A stretch of 57,135 nt of DNA. It comes from an uncultured Clostridium sp. (GTDB taxonomy: Bacteria; Bacillota; Clostridia; TANB77; CAG-508). Each line of letters starts with the position of its first letter. Position 1 is the stretch's first letter. This document shows, piece after piece, positions 42,761-51,376 of the stretch. Made by a program: the position numbers and the translations under genes. Below the pieces are notes generated by a model. That model made no database searches, was not told where the DNA came from, and was given only the letters and a program-made list of their open reading frames with translations. The stretch is taken from the NCBI GenBank assembly GCA_900552655.1, contig USAE01000003.1, positions 1 through 57,135 of the forward strand. Direction: 5' to 3'.

Positions 42761-43315
42761 TTATAATAAATTCCATAACATTTCATTGCTTATTTCTTTA
42801 GAATTATATCCTAATATATCTAATAATTTATACGCAAATAACATAGCTGTTGCTGGACCTCTACTTGTTATAATGTTCCCATCTACTTCTACTAAGTTCT
42901 CTGTATAAGTTGCTTTTTTTAATAATTCCTCAAACCCTTTACCTGGGTATGATGTTATATTTTTACCTTCTTCGATATTAGCTTTAGATAAAACAATTGC
43001 TGGTGATGCACATATTGCTGCAATATACTTATCCTTTTCTACACTAAATTCTTTTAAGGTTTCTATTAAAAGCTTATTTTCTGCCAAATTATATGCTCCT
43101 GGTAGTCCTCCTGGTAATACTATCATGTCATACTCTTTTATCGAATTATCTATTACCTTATCTGATAAAATTTCTATGTTATGAGAACTTTTTATTGATC
43201 GACCATCAACACTTACAATGTCACACTTTACATTAGCTCTTCTTAAAACATCTACTACTGTAAGTGCTTCTATTTCTTCACTTCCATCTGCTATCATTAC
43301 AGCTACACTCTTCAT
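42761..43315 (-). CDS. DJ-1/PfpI family protein
   Basis: 184 residues of the DJ-1/YajL class. The conserved Glu is in DGSEEIEALTVVDVLRRA (about 10-27) and the nucleophile Cys102 in the AAICASPAIV elbow; LPGGLPGAYNL (about 67-77) and SRGPATAMLFAYKLL complete the pattern. Family members act as chaperones, glyoxalases or protein deglycases; which applies is open. The ATG at 43315 lies after GAAGGTAAGAAT. It is between the NuoE-like and thioesterase genes. Confidence 0.87.
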   Translation of the reverse strand: MKSVAVMIADGSEEIEALTVVDVLRRANVKCDIVSVDGRSIKSSHNIEILSDKVIDNSIKEYDMIVLPGGLPGAYNLAENKLLIETLKEFSVEKDKYIAAICASPAIVLSKANIEEGKNITSYPGKGFEELLKKATYTENLVEVDGNIITSRGPATAMLFAYKLLDILGYNSKEISNEMLWNLL

Positions 43316-43340
43316 ATTCTTACCTTCTTTCACTTTTTTA

Positions 43341-43796
43341 TTAGTTTATCACATTTCTTATAGTTTTAACAATTTCTTTTTTGGTACAGTTACTATATAT
43401 TATTCCGTTTATTTGTACATTTGGAGCAAATCCACACTTTTTAAAACAATTTTTTGTTTCTAATGTTATTTTACCGTCATTACTTGTATGTCCTTCTTTT
43501 ACATTAAATGTATTTTCTATTTCTTTTATTATGTCTAAAGATCCTTTTTTTAAACAATTCGGTCCTTTACATACAACAACTACATTTTCTCCTTGTTTTT
43601 CCAATTTTATATTTTTCTTATATTTAATAAATATTGTAATTTCTCTTTCTGGAATATCTAAATAATTAGATATTTCTATAATGTCATTTTGGCTTATAAA
43701 TCCATTGGTAGTTTGAAGTTCATCTAAAATAGGACTTAAACTTTCCTTTGACTTTTTATAAATTTCTATAATTTCTTTATTAGTCATATTTTTCAT
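43341..43796 (-). CDS. Stand-alone NuoE-like [2Fe-2S] protein
   Basis: 151 residues with the NuoE/HoxE/HydC thioredoxin-like ferredoxin fold: Cys76 and Cys81 (C-x4-C in VCKGPNC), Cys117 and Cys121 (C-x3-C in CFKKC), at the usual distance. The N-terminal helical bundle (residues 1-65) also fits. In complexes NuoE passes electrons with NuoF; no nuoF or hydrogenase gene is adjacent, so its partner is encoded elsewhere. Two ATGs are possible, 43796 and 43787; the second has more normal spacing to GGAAGG. Only 33 bases separate it from the divergent popT, so each promoter must lie inside the other gene. Confidence 0.85.
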   Translation of the reverse strand: MKNMTNKEIIEIYKKSKESLSPILDELQTTNGFISQNDIIEISNYLDIPEREITIFIKYKKNIKLEKQGENVVVVCKGPNCLKKGSLDIIKEIENTFNVKEGHTSNDGKITLETKNCFKKCGFAPNVQINGIIYSNCTKKEIVKTIRNVIN

Positions 43797-43829
43797 TTCC
43801 TTCCATATATATATGTTAAGAGGTGTATT

Positions 43830-44651
43830 ATGAACTTTCTTTCTAATTACATAAAAGGTATTTTAATTGGTGCAGGTGCAATTATTCCTGGTATAAGTAG
43901 TGGTGTATTATGTGTTATTTTTGGCATATACGAAAAACTTTTAAATAGTATATTAAATTTTTTTAAAGATTGGAAACAAAATATAAAATTTCTTACCCCT
44001 TTTGCTTTTGGTGGTCTTACTGGAATAATTATCTTTAGCAATATTATTCTCTTTTTCTTCGAAAGATATCCAGAAATTACATCATTTACATTTATAGGTC
44101 TTATATTAGGCTGTATTCCTTCTATCTTTAAAATCTGCAATTCAAAAGAAAAATTCAGGTTACACTATATTATGTTTTTTATTGTATCATTTATTGTAGC
44201 ACTTTTGTTAATTTTTTTAGAAAATTCTTTATCTAGCAATATTGGAATATATTATGGTGACAATTACAGTTTCGAATTTTTGTTACTAGCCGGTTTTTTA
44301 ATGAGCATAGGTGTTGTAGTTCCTGGAATTAGCAGTACAGTTATTTTAATGTTGCTTGGGGTATATGAAACATATCTTTATGCAGTATCTATAATTAATA
44401 TGAGAATACTATTTCCAATGGGAATAGGCTTACTTATTGGTGGCTTTTTATGTATGAAACTAATACGTTTCTTATTAAATAAATACCATTCACAAACATA
44501 TTATTCTATATTAGGCTTTATACTGGGATCTATATTTATACTACTACCTAATATTGGTTTTAACACAGCAGGTCTACTATCTATTGCATTTTGCATTCTA
44601 GGTTTTCTAATCGGGATTAGGGGGCGGTCCTTAAAATTCCGGTTCCTTTAG
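43830..44651 (+). CDS. popT: DUF368 undecaprenyl-phosphate translocase (PopT-type)
   Basis: 273-residue integral membrane protein with about eight segments. GAGAIIPGISSGVLCVIFGIYE (about 12-33) and its repeat SIGVVVPGISSTVILMLLGVYE show the internal duplication of the DUF368 family, known as PopT translocases that return undecaprenyl phosphate across the membrane. The start ATG follows AGAGGTG. Its C-terminus is unusual: from about residue 261 on (IRGRSLKFRFL) it is encoded by REP copy E, which also supplies the region up to the stop. Loss of the native end may be neutral, as it is the cytoplasmic tip. Confidence 0.87.
   Translation: MNFLSNYIKGILIGAGAIIPGISSGVLCVIFGIYEKLLNSILNFFKDWKQNIKFLTPFAFGGLTGIIIFSNIILFFFERYPEITSFTFIGLILGCIPSIFKICNSKEKFRLHYIMFFIVSFIVALLLIFLENSLSSNIGIYYGDNYSFEFLLLAGFLMSIGVVVPGISSTVILMLLGVYETYLYAVSIINMRILFPMGIGLLIGGFLCMKLIRFLLNKYHSQTYYSILGFILGSIFILLPNIGFNTAGLLSIAFCILGFLIGIRGRSLKFRFL
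44610..44645 (+). repeat. REP-like repeat, copy E, within the popT 3' end
   Basis: AATCGGGATTAGGGGGCGGTCC followed by TTAAAATTCCGG matches the plus-orientation copies with a few changes and is translated as the last part of popT. Confidence 0.75.
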
Positions 44652-44669
44652 TAATTTCGTACCATACAC

Positions 44670-44707
44670 AAAAAACTTATAAAGGTATAAACCTCTATAA
44701 GTTTTTT
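44670..44707. terminator. Bidirectional terminator after popT
   Basis: AAAAAACTTATA (44670-44681) and TATAAGTTTTTT (44696-44707) with an inner AGG/CCT pair. It serves both convergent genes. Confidence 0.85.
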
Positions 44708-44714
44708 ACTAATT

Positions 44715-45677
44715 TTATCTTTCTTCTTTTCCTTCTGGCAATGCTTTTGTTTCTTGTTCCATCATTTTTAATACTCTTCTTCCTAGGAATGGAATTTTGC
44801 CAATTTTATGAACTACAAAATCTTTTAATTTTCCATGTTTACCAAGTAATTTATCATATTTTTGGCTTAAAACTTCTATCTCTTCTTGCTTTTTGTTTAT
44901 GGTGCTTTCTAAAGTTTTCTTTTCTTCTTGATATTGTTCATATAATTCTTTTGCAGTCTCTGTTACTAGTTCTTCTACATATTCTTCTGAGTACATATTT
45001 TTACTTTTTTCTTCTACAGGCTTAATAAAATTCTTTTCATCTTCCATAGAATCTATTAATTTTTCTATAAATTTATTTGTTTTTTTATCTTTGTTATACT
45101 CTGCTAATACGTCTTTATATAATTCTTGTTTTTTTCCATATACTGTTATAGTAATCTCATTTTCGTAAGTAAATATATCTACTTCATTTTCTTCTTTATT
45201 AGAAACTGCTTCCATTCTAGTTAAATTTTCCGAATCTTTTTTAGGAAGTTTAACTCTTAAATAGGCATCTTCTCTTTTTCCACCACAAGCTATTGTTTTA
45301 ACATTTTTCTCCCATAGCTTTTGTAATAACTCTTCTAGTTCTTTATCTCCCTCTGCAAAAGTATGTGCAAGTTTAGCTTGTTCTTCCTTTGGTAAAGTTA
45401 ATATAAATTCTGGTTTTATATTATAGAATTCTCCTAAATTTCCTAATATTTTTTTGTTTAATAATCCTTCTAATGTAGTAAAATTCTCTTGTTCACTTAA
45501 TGAATTATGAATTTTATCTGTTTCTATTAGTACTTCTTCTAAACTACTTATAGTATCTTCATCAAAAATTTCTTTTAACTCTTCTCCTCCTAGTAGTTCT
45601 TTTAGTTTGCTTCTATCACTTTTTCCTTTTCTTATTTCTTCTATTTGGGCTAATATCTTTTGCTTGTCTAATTTCAT
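44715..45677 (-). CDS. Charged helical orphan protein
   Basis: 320 residues, acidic and lysine-rich, with no recognised domain. The first 60 residues are helical with repeated Leu and Glu; a mixed region follows (WEKNVKTIACGGKREDAYLRVKL, then short strands VDIFTYENEITITVYGK). Residues about 230-290 form a coiled coil (EEKKTLESTINKKQEEIEVL), and the basic tail (HKIGKIPFLGRRVLKMM) ends in an acidic stretch. No transmembrane segment. It is the last gene of the rbgA-mrnC-ytvI-trhP operon, 22 bases after trhP. Function unknown; the style resembles the coiled-coil orphan at 40953. Confidence 0.72.
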   Translation of the reverse strand: MKLDKQKILAQIEEIRKGKSDRSKLKELLGGEELKEIFDEDTISSLEEVLIETDKIHNSLSEQENFTTLEGLLNKKILGNLGEFYNIKPEFILTLPKEEQAKLAHTFAEGDKELEELLQKLWEKNVKTIACGGKREDAYLRVKLPKKDSENLTRMEAVSNKEENEVDIFTYENEITITVYGKKQELYKDVLAEYNKDKKTNKFIEKLIDSMEDEKNFIKPVEEKSKNMYSEEYVEELVTETAKELYEQYQEEKKTLESTINKKQEEIEVLSQKYDKLLGKHGKLKDFVVHKIGKIPFLGRRVLKMMEQETKALPEGKEER

Positions 45678-45699
45678 ACTAATTCACCTTATCTTTAGT

Positions 45700-46929
45700 T
45701 TACTTTTTTCTTCTTAAAATCCATCCATTTTCTACTTTGATTGGTAATTTCATTTTTACTTTTTGATTTTTCACACCTGGATTTACTGTTTCTATTTCTT
45801 CGTTTGTTTCATAATCCCATAATTTATCTATTGTAAATTTTACTACATTTATTTCTCCTGGAATTATAATTTCCATTTCATCCCCTATAGATAATTTATT
45901 TTTAATTTCTATAGTAGCATTTTCAGTTGATGTTTCTACTACTTTTCCTCCAAATTCAAAATGTGGATTATATTGCTTTCCTTCATATTCTTGAAAATCT
46001 TTATTATTTCTGTCGTTAAAATAAAATGTTGTTAAGCCTCTAGTTTTTGTCTTTTCAAGTTCAGCCATATACTTAGCTGGATTATAATTTTTAGGATCTT
46101 TAGCATAATCATCTATAGCTGTTCTATATGTATTTATTACTGTAGCTAAATAATATTCTGTTTTTAATCTACCTTCTATTTTTAAGCTGTCTATTCCCAT
46201 ATCTACAATTTCTGGTATTTCATTTATTAAGCATAAGTCTTTAGATGAGAAAATGTATGTTCCTTTTTCATCTGTTTCGATAGGCATTAAATTACCTGGA
46301 TTATTTACCTCCTCAGCATATAAATTGTATGCCCATCTACAACTTTGAGCACAATCACCTAAATTTGCACTTCTGCAAGCTAAAAAGTCACTTAAAAAAC
46401 ATCTTCCAGAATAACCAAAACAAATTGCACCATGTGCAAACATCTCTGTTTCTAAGTCTTTTGGTTTATTTTGTATAATATATTTTATTTGTTCTTTATT
46501 TAATTCTCTTGCTAAAATTACTCTTTTAGCCCCATTTTTATACCAAAACTTGCTAGATTCTAAGCTTACAATATTAGCTTGTGTACTTATATGTATATCT
46601 ACATTTGGTGCATACTCTTTAACTGTTTCTACTACTCCACCATCTGCAACAATTATGCCATCTGCTTTCATATCTTGTAACATTTCTGCTTGTTTTTTTA
46701 TTTCTTCATAGTTTGTATCCCAAGCAAATATATTAAGTGCCACATGTACTCTTTTTCCTAAGCTATGTGCATATTCAATTGTTTTTGCTAATGCTAAATC
46801 ATCCATTTCTGCTCTTGTTCTTAAAGATAGTGATGATGTACCACAATATACAGCATCTGCACCATATCTAAATGCTGTTTTGGCTTTTTCGTATGAGCCT
46901 GCTGGCGCTAATAATTCTGGTTTTTTCAT
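45700..46929 (-). CDS. trhP: Peptidase U32-family tRNA hydroxylation protein TrhP
   Basis: 409 residues. The N-terminal barrel starts ELLAPAGSYEKAKTAFRYGADAVYCG (about 4-29). ISTQANIVS, the EMFAHGAICFGYSGRCFLS signature (about 164-182) and the cluster-type cysteines of CRSANLGDCAQSCRW (Cys near 188, 196, 200) follow. KIEGRLKTEYYLATVI (about 254-269) precedes a small C-terminal beta domain. Proteins of this kind (TrhP/YegQ) install the 5-hydroxyl on tRNA uridine 34 using prephenate; TrmR in this window would then methylate it. It overlaps no neighbour but lies 27 bases after ytvI. Confidence 0.82.
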   Translation of the reverse strand: MKKPELLAPAGSYEKAKTAFRYGADAVYCGTSSLSLRTRAEMDDLALAKTIEYAHSLGKRVHVALNIFAWDTNYEEIKKQAEMLQDMKADGIIVADGGVVETVKEYAPNVDIHISTQANIVSLESSKFWYKNGAKRVILARELNKEQIKYIIQNKPKDLETEMFAHGAICFGYSGRCFLSDFLACRSANLGDCAQSCRWAYNLYAEEVNNPGNLMPIETDEKGTYIFSSKDLCLINEIPEIVDMGIDSLKIEGRLKTEYYLATVINTYRTAIDDYAKDPKNYNPAKYMAELEKTKTRGLTTFYFNDRNNKDFQEYEGKQYNPHFEFGGKVVETSTENATIEIKNKLSIGDEMEIIIPGEINVVKFTIDKLWDYETNEEIETVNPGVKNQKVKMKLPIKVENGWILRRKK

Positions 46930-46956
46930 TATATTTCCTCCTAATATTTTATCTTT

Positions 46957-48057
46957 TTATTCTAATTCAAAAAAGTCTTTTAATATACCTTTATTTACGT
47001 TGTTCGAAAAAACTTCTCTTATAACTAAGAACATTATTGGGCCTAATAATAAACCAATTACTCCAAATAATTTAAATCCCGTATACATTCCAATTAATGT
47101 AAATATTGGGTGCATTCCCATTTGTTTACTTACAACTTTTGGCTCTAAGAATTGTTTTATAACAGACCATGTTATCCATAACGCAAATACTGCAATTCCT
47201 GCTGACACATTACCTTGAATTAATAACAATATTGTCCAAGGTACCATAATAAATCCTGCACCAAACAATGGTAATAAGTCTACAAATCCTATTAGTATTG
47301 CCATTATTGCAACATATTCTATATTTAATCCACATAAATTAAATATAAATAGACCTATAGAAATTAAAATAAAACATAGTAATGATAGTTTGGCTTCTGC
47401 TTTTATGTAATTCCATATTATATTTAATGATTTTATAATTATATCATTTGCTTTTTCTAGCCATTTTTTAGGTATTTGCGCTTTTAACAGATTTTTTACA
47501 TATCCCCTGTCATAGCACATAAATACTATTGCAAGTATTGTTATTACTGTATATGTAACAGCTCCTGGCACTTGTCCTGCAAAATTTATTATTCCTGTTG
47601 CAAAGCTGTATACAGCATTTTTTACAACTTCTAATATACTTCCTAAAGAATCTTGAATTGCTGAAATCCAATCTGCTGGAATAACAAATTCTCCATTTGT
47701 AAAATTATTTATAATGCCCATTCCCCAATTATATATTCCATCTATTGATGAGTTCAAATTACTTAACAATATCTTTGACTCTGATATAATTGCTGAAATT
47801 AAAACAGTAAGTAATGAACCTATTATTACAACTACTAATATTAAAGAAATAGTAGCAGATGTTTTTCTTTTTAATTTACATTTTTTCATAAAAAATTTTA
47901 TTATTGGTTCTATCATTGTAGCAATTAAAAAAGCTATTATAAATGGTACATAAAATTTTGCTAATTTATATGCAAGAATTAATAAAACTATAGTAAATAC
48001 TAATATTATTGTTTTAAAAAGTATTTTCGAATAATATTTTCTCTTTTCTTCGTTCAT
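46957..48057 (-). CDS. ytvI: Sporulation integral membrane protein YtvI (AI-2E transporter family)
   Basis: 366 residues with seven to eight membrane segments. The AI-2E-transporter/YtvI pattern is clear: FYVPFIIAFLIATMIEPIIKFF near the start, PKKWLEKANDIIIKSLNIIWNYIKAEAKLS in the centre, then VDLLPLFGAGFIMVPWTI and the C-terminal PIFTLIGMYTGFKLFGVIGLLLGPI. YtvI is linked to sporulation in Bacillus; its transport function is undefined. It starts one base after mrnC. Confidence 0.85.
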   Translation of the reverse strand: MNEEKRKYYSKILFKTIILVFTIVLLILAYKLAKFYVPFIIAFLIATMIEPIIKFFMKKCKLKRKTSATISLILVVVIIGSLLTVLISAIISESKILLSNLNSSIDGIYNWGMGIINNFTNGEFVIPADWISAIQDSLGSILEVVKNAVYSFATGIINFAGQVPGAVTYTVITILAIVFMCYDRGYVKNLLKAQIPKKWLEKANDIIIKSLNIIWNYIKAEAKLSLLCFILISIGLFIFNLCGLNIEYVAIMAILIGFVDLLPLFGAGFIMVPWTILLLIQGNVSAGIAVFALWITWSVIKQFLEPKVVSKQMGMHPIFTLIGMYTGFKLFGVIGLLLGPIMFLVIREVFSNNVNKGILKDFFELE

Positions 48058-48058
48058 G

Positions 48059-48469
48059 TTATTTATTTCCTTCCTCTAAAGCTCTGCTTAATATATATTT
48101 TAATCTTTCATCTCTTTTGTTTAAGTATAAATAGCCTATTAGTCCTTCAAATGCTGTAGCATATGAATACTCTGCTGGTGTAGCATTTTTCGCTATATGG
48201 TGGTTTTGTGTGTTCCTTGTTCTCCTTACTATGTTTTGTTCCTCTTCTGTTAATTCTTTCTCTATTGCTTTTAATATTTTAGCTTGTCCTGCTGCTTTAA
48301 CAAATTTAACTGCATTTACATGTAATTTATGTACTTTTTCATTTGAATTATTTACTAAGTTTGTTCTAATAAATAATTCATAAACACTATCACCAATATA
48401 TGCCCAAACTAAAGGATTTAAGAAATTAACTTCTTCTTCTGTTCTTTTTGGCTCTATTATATTTTCCAT
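48059..48469 (-). CDS. mrnC: Mini-ribonuclease III
   Basis: 136 residues consisting of an RNase III catalytic domain without a dsRNA-binding domain. NPLVWAYIGDSVYELFIR (about 18-35) contains the active-site Asp, and ATAFEGLIGYLYL (about 107-119) the late Glu. In Bacillus it matures 23S rRNA ends. It follows rbgA by 24 bases, and both act in 50S assembly. The ribosome site is AAAGGAGG. Confidence 0.93.
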   Translation of the reverse strand: MENIIEPKRTEEEVNFLNPLVWAYIGDSVYELFIRTNLVNNSNEKVHKLHVNAVKFVKAAGQAKILKAIEKELTEEEQNIVRRTRNTQNHHIAKNATPAEYSYATAFEGLIGYLYLNKRDERLKYILSRALEEGNK

Positions 48470-48493
48470 CTATTACCTCCTTTGCTTTCATAC

Positions 48494-49447
48494 TTATACT
48501 TTTTCTAATGTTATTCTTCCTAATTTTCCACTTCTAAAATCTTCTAATATTATATTTGCTGTTTTTATATCATCCACATTTCCACCAGATATAACTGCTC
48601 CTCTCATTTTTCCTATTTGCAGCATTATATCATATATTATTTCATTTTCTGCTCTATTTTTATCTTGTAATACATTTAATATTTCTTCTTTATTTAAATT
48701 ATATCTTTTAACTAATTTATCTGTTTCATTTTTTAGCATATATCTTAAAAAGTTAAAGGCCACCTCTGTTTTTTCTAAAACATCATCTTTAATTGTTCCT
48801 GTATATGCTAAATTTAATGCTACTTCTTCATTTTCAAATTTTGGCCATAACACACCTGGGGTATCTAGCAATTCTATACTATTACTTATTTTTATCCATT
48901 GTTTCTTTTTTGTAACACCTGGTTTATTGCCTACTTCCAATGATTTTTTATTTGCTAATCTGTTTATAAAAGATGATTTTCCAACATTAGGTATTCCTAA
49001 TATCATAAGCCTAATTCTTCTTCCTATTCTTCCTTTTTCTTCTTTCTTATCTAACTCATCTTTCATCAATTCTTCTGCTTTTTTTATTACTTCTTTAAGC
49101 CCTTTTCCTGCATTTGCATCTGTAATAACTGTTGGAATTTTGTTTAGTTTAAAATATTCCAACCACTTTAAAGTTTCTTTTTCGTCTGCTAAATCACTTT
49201 TATTTAATACAACTATTCTTTTTTTGCCTTCGATTATATTATTTATGTCTGGATTTCTACTAGATATTGGAATTCTACTATCTAGCAGTTCTACCACTAT
49301 ATCTATTAATTTTAAATCTTCTTGTATTTGTCTTCTGGTCTTTGCCATATGACCTGGGTACCAGTTGATGTTTGTTGATGCTAAACTTTTTGTGTTTTCG
49401 TTCATTTTTTTATTTTTTCTCATTTCTCTTTTTTGATACATATCCAT
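48494..49447 (-). CDS. rbgA: Ribosome-biogenesis GTPase RbgA (YlqF)
   Basis: 317 residues, a circularly permuted GTPase: G4 (VLNKSDLAD) comes before G1 (GIPNVGKSS) and G3 (DTPGVLWPK). The N-terminal WYPGHMAKTRRQI motif and the C-terminal ANTAR-like helical domain (AVISGGNVDDIKTANIILEDFR) are typical. It is needed for late 50S assembly in Firmicutes. The first 20 or so residues (basic, MDMYQKREMRKNKKMNENTK) are an extension; the ATG at 49447 has GGAAGTGA, but a later start cannot be excluded. Confidence 0.93.
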   Translation of the reverse strand: MDMYQKREMRKNKKMNENTKSLASTNINWYPGHMAKTRRQIQEDLKLIDIVVELLDSRIPISSRNPDINNIIEGKKRIVVLNKSDLADEKETLKWLEYFKLNKIPTVITDANAGKGLKEVIKKAEELMKDELDKKEEKGRIGRRIRLMILGIPNVGKSSFINRLANKKSLEVGNKPGVTKKKQWIKISNSIELLDTPGVLWPKFENEEVALNLAYTGTIKDDVLEKTEVAFNFLRYMLKNETDKLVKRYNLNKEEILNVLQDKNRAENEIIYDIMLQIGKMRGAVISGGNVDDIKTANIILEDFRSGKLGRITLEKV

Positions 49448-49666
49448 TATTTATCACTTCCATTCTTTTTTATTTTTGTTTTATCTAAAAATTCTTCCTA
49501 TTTTATAATTATATGATTTCTCCCGTTTATTTTTAATTTAAAATCTCCCACCTTGTCTATATATTTCATATTTGTATAGTTCTTTTTAGTACTTCTTCTT
49601 TTCTTATTTGTCCCATTATAAATCTCTTTCCTATACGCGATATATTATATGCTATTTTACATAAAA

Positions 49667-49692
49667 AAGCAAGCTATCTAATTAGCTTGCTT
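49667..49692 (-). terminator. Terminator after the 223-residue anchored protein
   Basis: AAGCAAGCTA (49667-49676) and TAGCTTGCTT (49683-49692) with a TTTTTT tail on the minus strand. Confidence 0.85.
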
Positions 49693-49702
49693 CAGAATAA
49701 AA

Positions 49703-50374
49703 CTATATTTCAATATCATTTTTTTCTATATATTCTTCTATAATTTCTTGCATCTTCTCCATGTTTTCTCCACAAAAATAAATTCTTTCAATTTTATTAT
49801 TTACGTTATAATTGTATATAGACACATATGTACAGTATTCTTTCATTTCTTCTTTGAGCTCCTCATACACTTTCTTTGCTCTTTTTTCACTTAGTTGTTC
49901 AACCCTTAATTCTGCTAAATGTAATTCACCATATTCTTCTATAATTTCTTCTTCATCTTCTAAATATGTACCACTAGGAAATTTGTAATTTTTTAATATA
50001 TCTTTGAATTCTTCTAATTTGTTTTTTTCTACTTCAAATTCTATATCCACTGCATATGGAAAACCATCATCATCTAATGGCATACCATCTCCAATTATTT
50101 CTCCTATTCCATTTTTATCCATATCGTTTTGTATCGGATTTTCAAAATATTCTTCTAAGTCATTTAAATTTAATGGCATATTTATTCTTAAGTTTACATA
50201 TTTATATTTTTCTTCACTATTTATCTCTTTTGCTTCATTTATATTTTCCTGAAATTCGCTTAATGTTTCTTGTGTACTATCCTTATTGACTTCAATTTTA
50301 CAATATATTAATAATATTTCTACTAAAAATAAAACTATTAACAATATTTTTTCTACTATTCTCTTCTTCTCCAT
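49703..50374 (-). CDS. Membrane-anchored protein of unknown function
   Basis: 223 residues with one N-terminal membrane segment (about 10-26, ILLIVLFLVEILLIYC) and an extracytoplasmic acidic body. Two similar alpha/beta units may be present: EFEVEKNKLEEFKDILKNYKF and the later YEELKEEMKEYCTYVSIYNY part, plus an EIIGDGMPLDDDGFPYAV linker. No known family. AAAAGGGG precedes the ATG. It may follow the upstream membrane genes but is separated from them by REP copy F. Confidence 0.7.
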   Translation of the reverse strand: MEKKRIVEKILLIVLFLVEILLIYCKIEVNKDSTQETLSEFQENINEAKEINSEEKYKYVNLRINMPLNLNDLEEYFENPIQNDMDKNGIGEIIGDGMPLDDDGFPYAVDIEFEVEKNKLEEFKDILKNYKFPSGTYLEDEEEIIEEYGELHLAELRVEQLSEKRAKKVYEELKEEMKEYCTYVSIYNYNVNNKIERIYFCGENMEKMQEIIEEYIEKNDIEI

Positions 50375-50436
50375 ATTTTATTCCCCTTTTATCTTTATAT
50401 AACTATAACAAACCTTTCCCATATGTCATTTTGTAA

Positions 50437-50480
50437 CAAAAATCGGGATTTTGAGGACTGTCCCCAAATCCCGGTTTGTT
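50437..50480 (-). repeat. REP-like repeat, copy F
   Basis: On the minus strand AAACCGGGATTTGGGGACAG then TCCTCAAAATCCCGATTTTT, a near-perfect palindrome that touches the stop codon of the 159-residue gene and can serve as its terminator. Confidence 0.85.
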
Positions 50481-50958
50481 ATAAAGTTCTGTAATTATTT
50501 TTATCTGCTCTATCATCTAATTTTCTATCATATTCTTCATTTTTATAAAACCAATCTGTTTTCTTATCTGTTGGATGTGCTGCTCTGTTTCTATCAGCTA
50601 ATATATTTAAAAATGCAAATAATGAAACTCCTATACCTATAGCAGATGCAATTATTGTATCATATGTATAAATACTTACTCCTTCTGTAGCTGTTGCTAC
50701 TTCCATTATTGCATTAAATAGTTGTGGTCCAAAATATCCTAAATATAATAAAAAGTATATTATACCTGCTAACAATTTCCTTTTATATATAAGTACTAAT
50801 AATATTAAAACAACAAATAATAATATTACTTCTACAGTAAAATCTTGTATTGGAAACCCTAAATCTTTCCCCGTAGCAGATGTATATGCTAGTACTACTC
50901 TAAACACCCAAAATAACCCTGCAAAAAGCACAGATAACATCGAACTTAATTGTTTCAT
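50479..50958 (-). CDS. Small membrane protein with four segments
   Basis: 159 residues: segments at about 5-24, 38-58, 62-82 and 96-120, then a charged cytoplasmic tail (DRNRAAHPTDKKTDWFYKNEEY). The family is unknown. The GGAGGAATTAACAA ribosome region is good. It follows the 65-residue membrane protein by 20 bases and is probably co-expressed, so the two may form a complex or define one locus. Nothing in the sequence points to transport, as conserved charged residues are absent from the segments. Confidence 0.72.
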   Translation of the reverse strand: MKQLSSMLSVLFAGLFWVFRVVLAYTSATGKDLGFPIQDFTVEVILLFVVLILLVLIYKRKLLAGIIYFLLYLGYFGPQLFNAIMEVATATEGVSIYTYDTIIASAIGIGVSLFAFLNILADRNRAAHPTDKKTDWFYKNEEYDRKLDDRADKNNYRTL

Positions 50959-50978
50959 TTGTTAATTCCTCCTTCTTC

Positions 50979-51176
50979 TTATGTTAAATTAAAAAATATT
51001 ATTAACATTCCTATGCAAAATAAAAACATTCCAATAGTTTTAACAACTAAAACTCCACTGTTTTGGTCACCAAAACTAAATCTTTCTTTTACAATTTTTC
51101 GAGCATTATATATTAGAACCACTGCAATTAATGCTAATAATGCTCCTATAATTGAAAATATAATTTGTACATTCAT
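50979..51176 (-). CDS. Small two-segment membrane protein
   Basis: 65 residues. Hydrophobic stretches at about 4-24 (IIFSIIGALLALIAVVLIY) and 44-63 (VLVVKTIGMFLFCIGMLIIFF) flank a short basic-acidic loop. AAAAGGATG is the ribosome site. It is the first gene of a unit with the 159-residue membrane protein. Function unknown. Confidence 0.7.
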   Translation of the reverse strand: MNVQIIFSIIGALLALIAVVLIYNARKIVKERFSFGDQNSGVLVVKTIGMFLFCIGMLIIFFNLT

Positions 51177-51274
51177 TTTTTTACATCCTTTTATTATTTT
51201 AATATACTTTTATTTTATTTATTTTCTTTGTAAAAGTCAATAAATTATTCTAATAAAGTTACGATTGTTCAACT

Positions 51275-51309
51275 ATAATTTTGGAACATTCCTTAAAATC
51301 TCGGTTTTA
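51275..51309 (+). repeat. REP-like repeat, copy G (degenerate)
   Basis: TTTGGAACATTCCTTAAAAT followed by CTCGGTTTT resembles the 3' part of copies A and B. It lies about 67 bases past the stop of the 208-residue gene. Confidence 0.45.
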
Positions 51310-51319
51310 TTTTTATTAT

Positions 51320-51368
51320 AAAAAGGCTACTAGCCTACATAATATTTAACATATTACATAGGCTAGTA
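51320..51368 (-). terminator. Terminator after the 208-residue gene
   Basis: TACTAGCCTA (51328-51337) pairs with TAGGCTAGTA (51359-51368) around an AT-rich loop. The minus strand continues GCCTTTTT. Confidence 0.75.
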
Positions 51369-51376
51369 AATCCAAC

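Noticed and set aside
49448..49666. Two tiny frames (16 and 23 codons) on the minus strand between the anchored protein and rbgA
   Set aside because: They overlap as ATGA, which suggests coupled frames, but there is no recognisable sequence and only a weak ribosome site; likely chance in AT-rich DNA.
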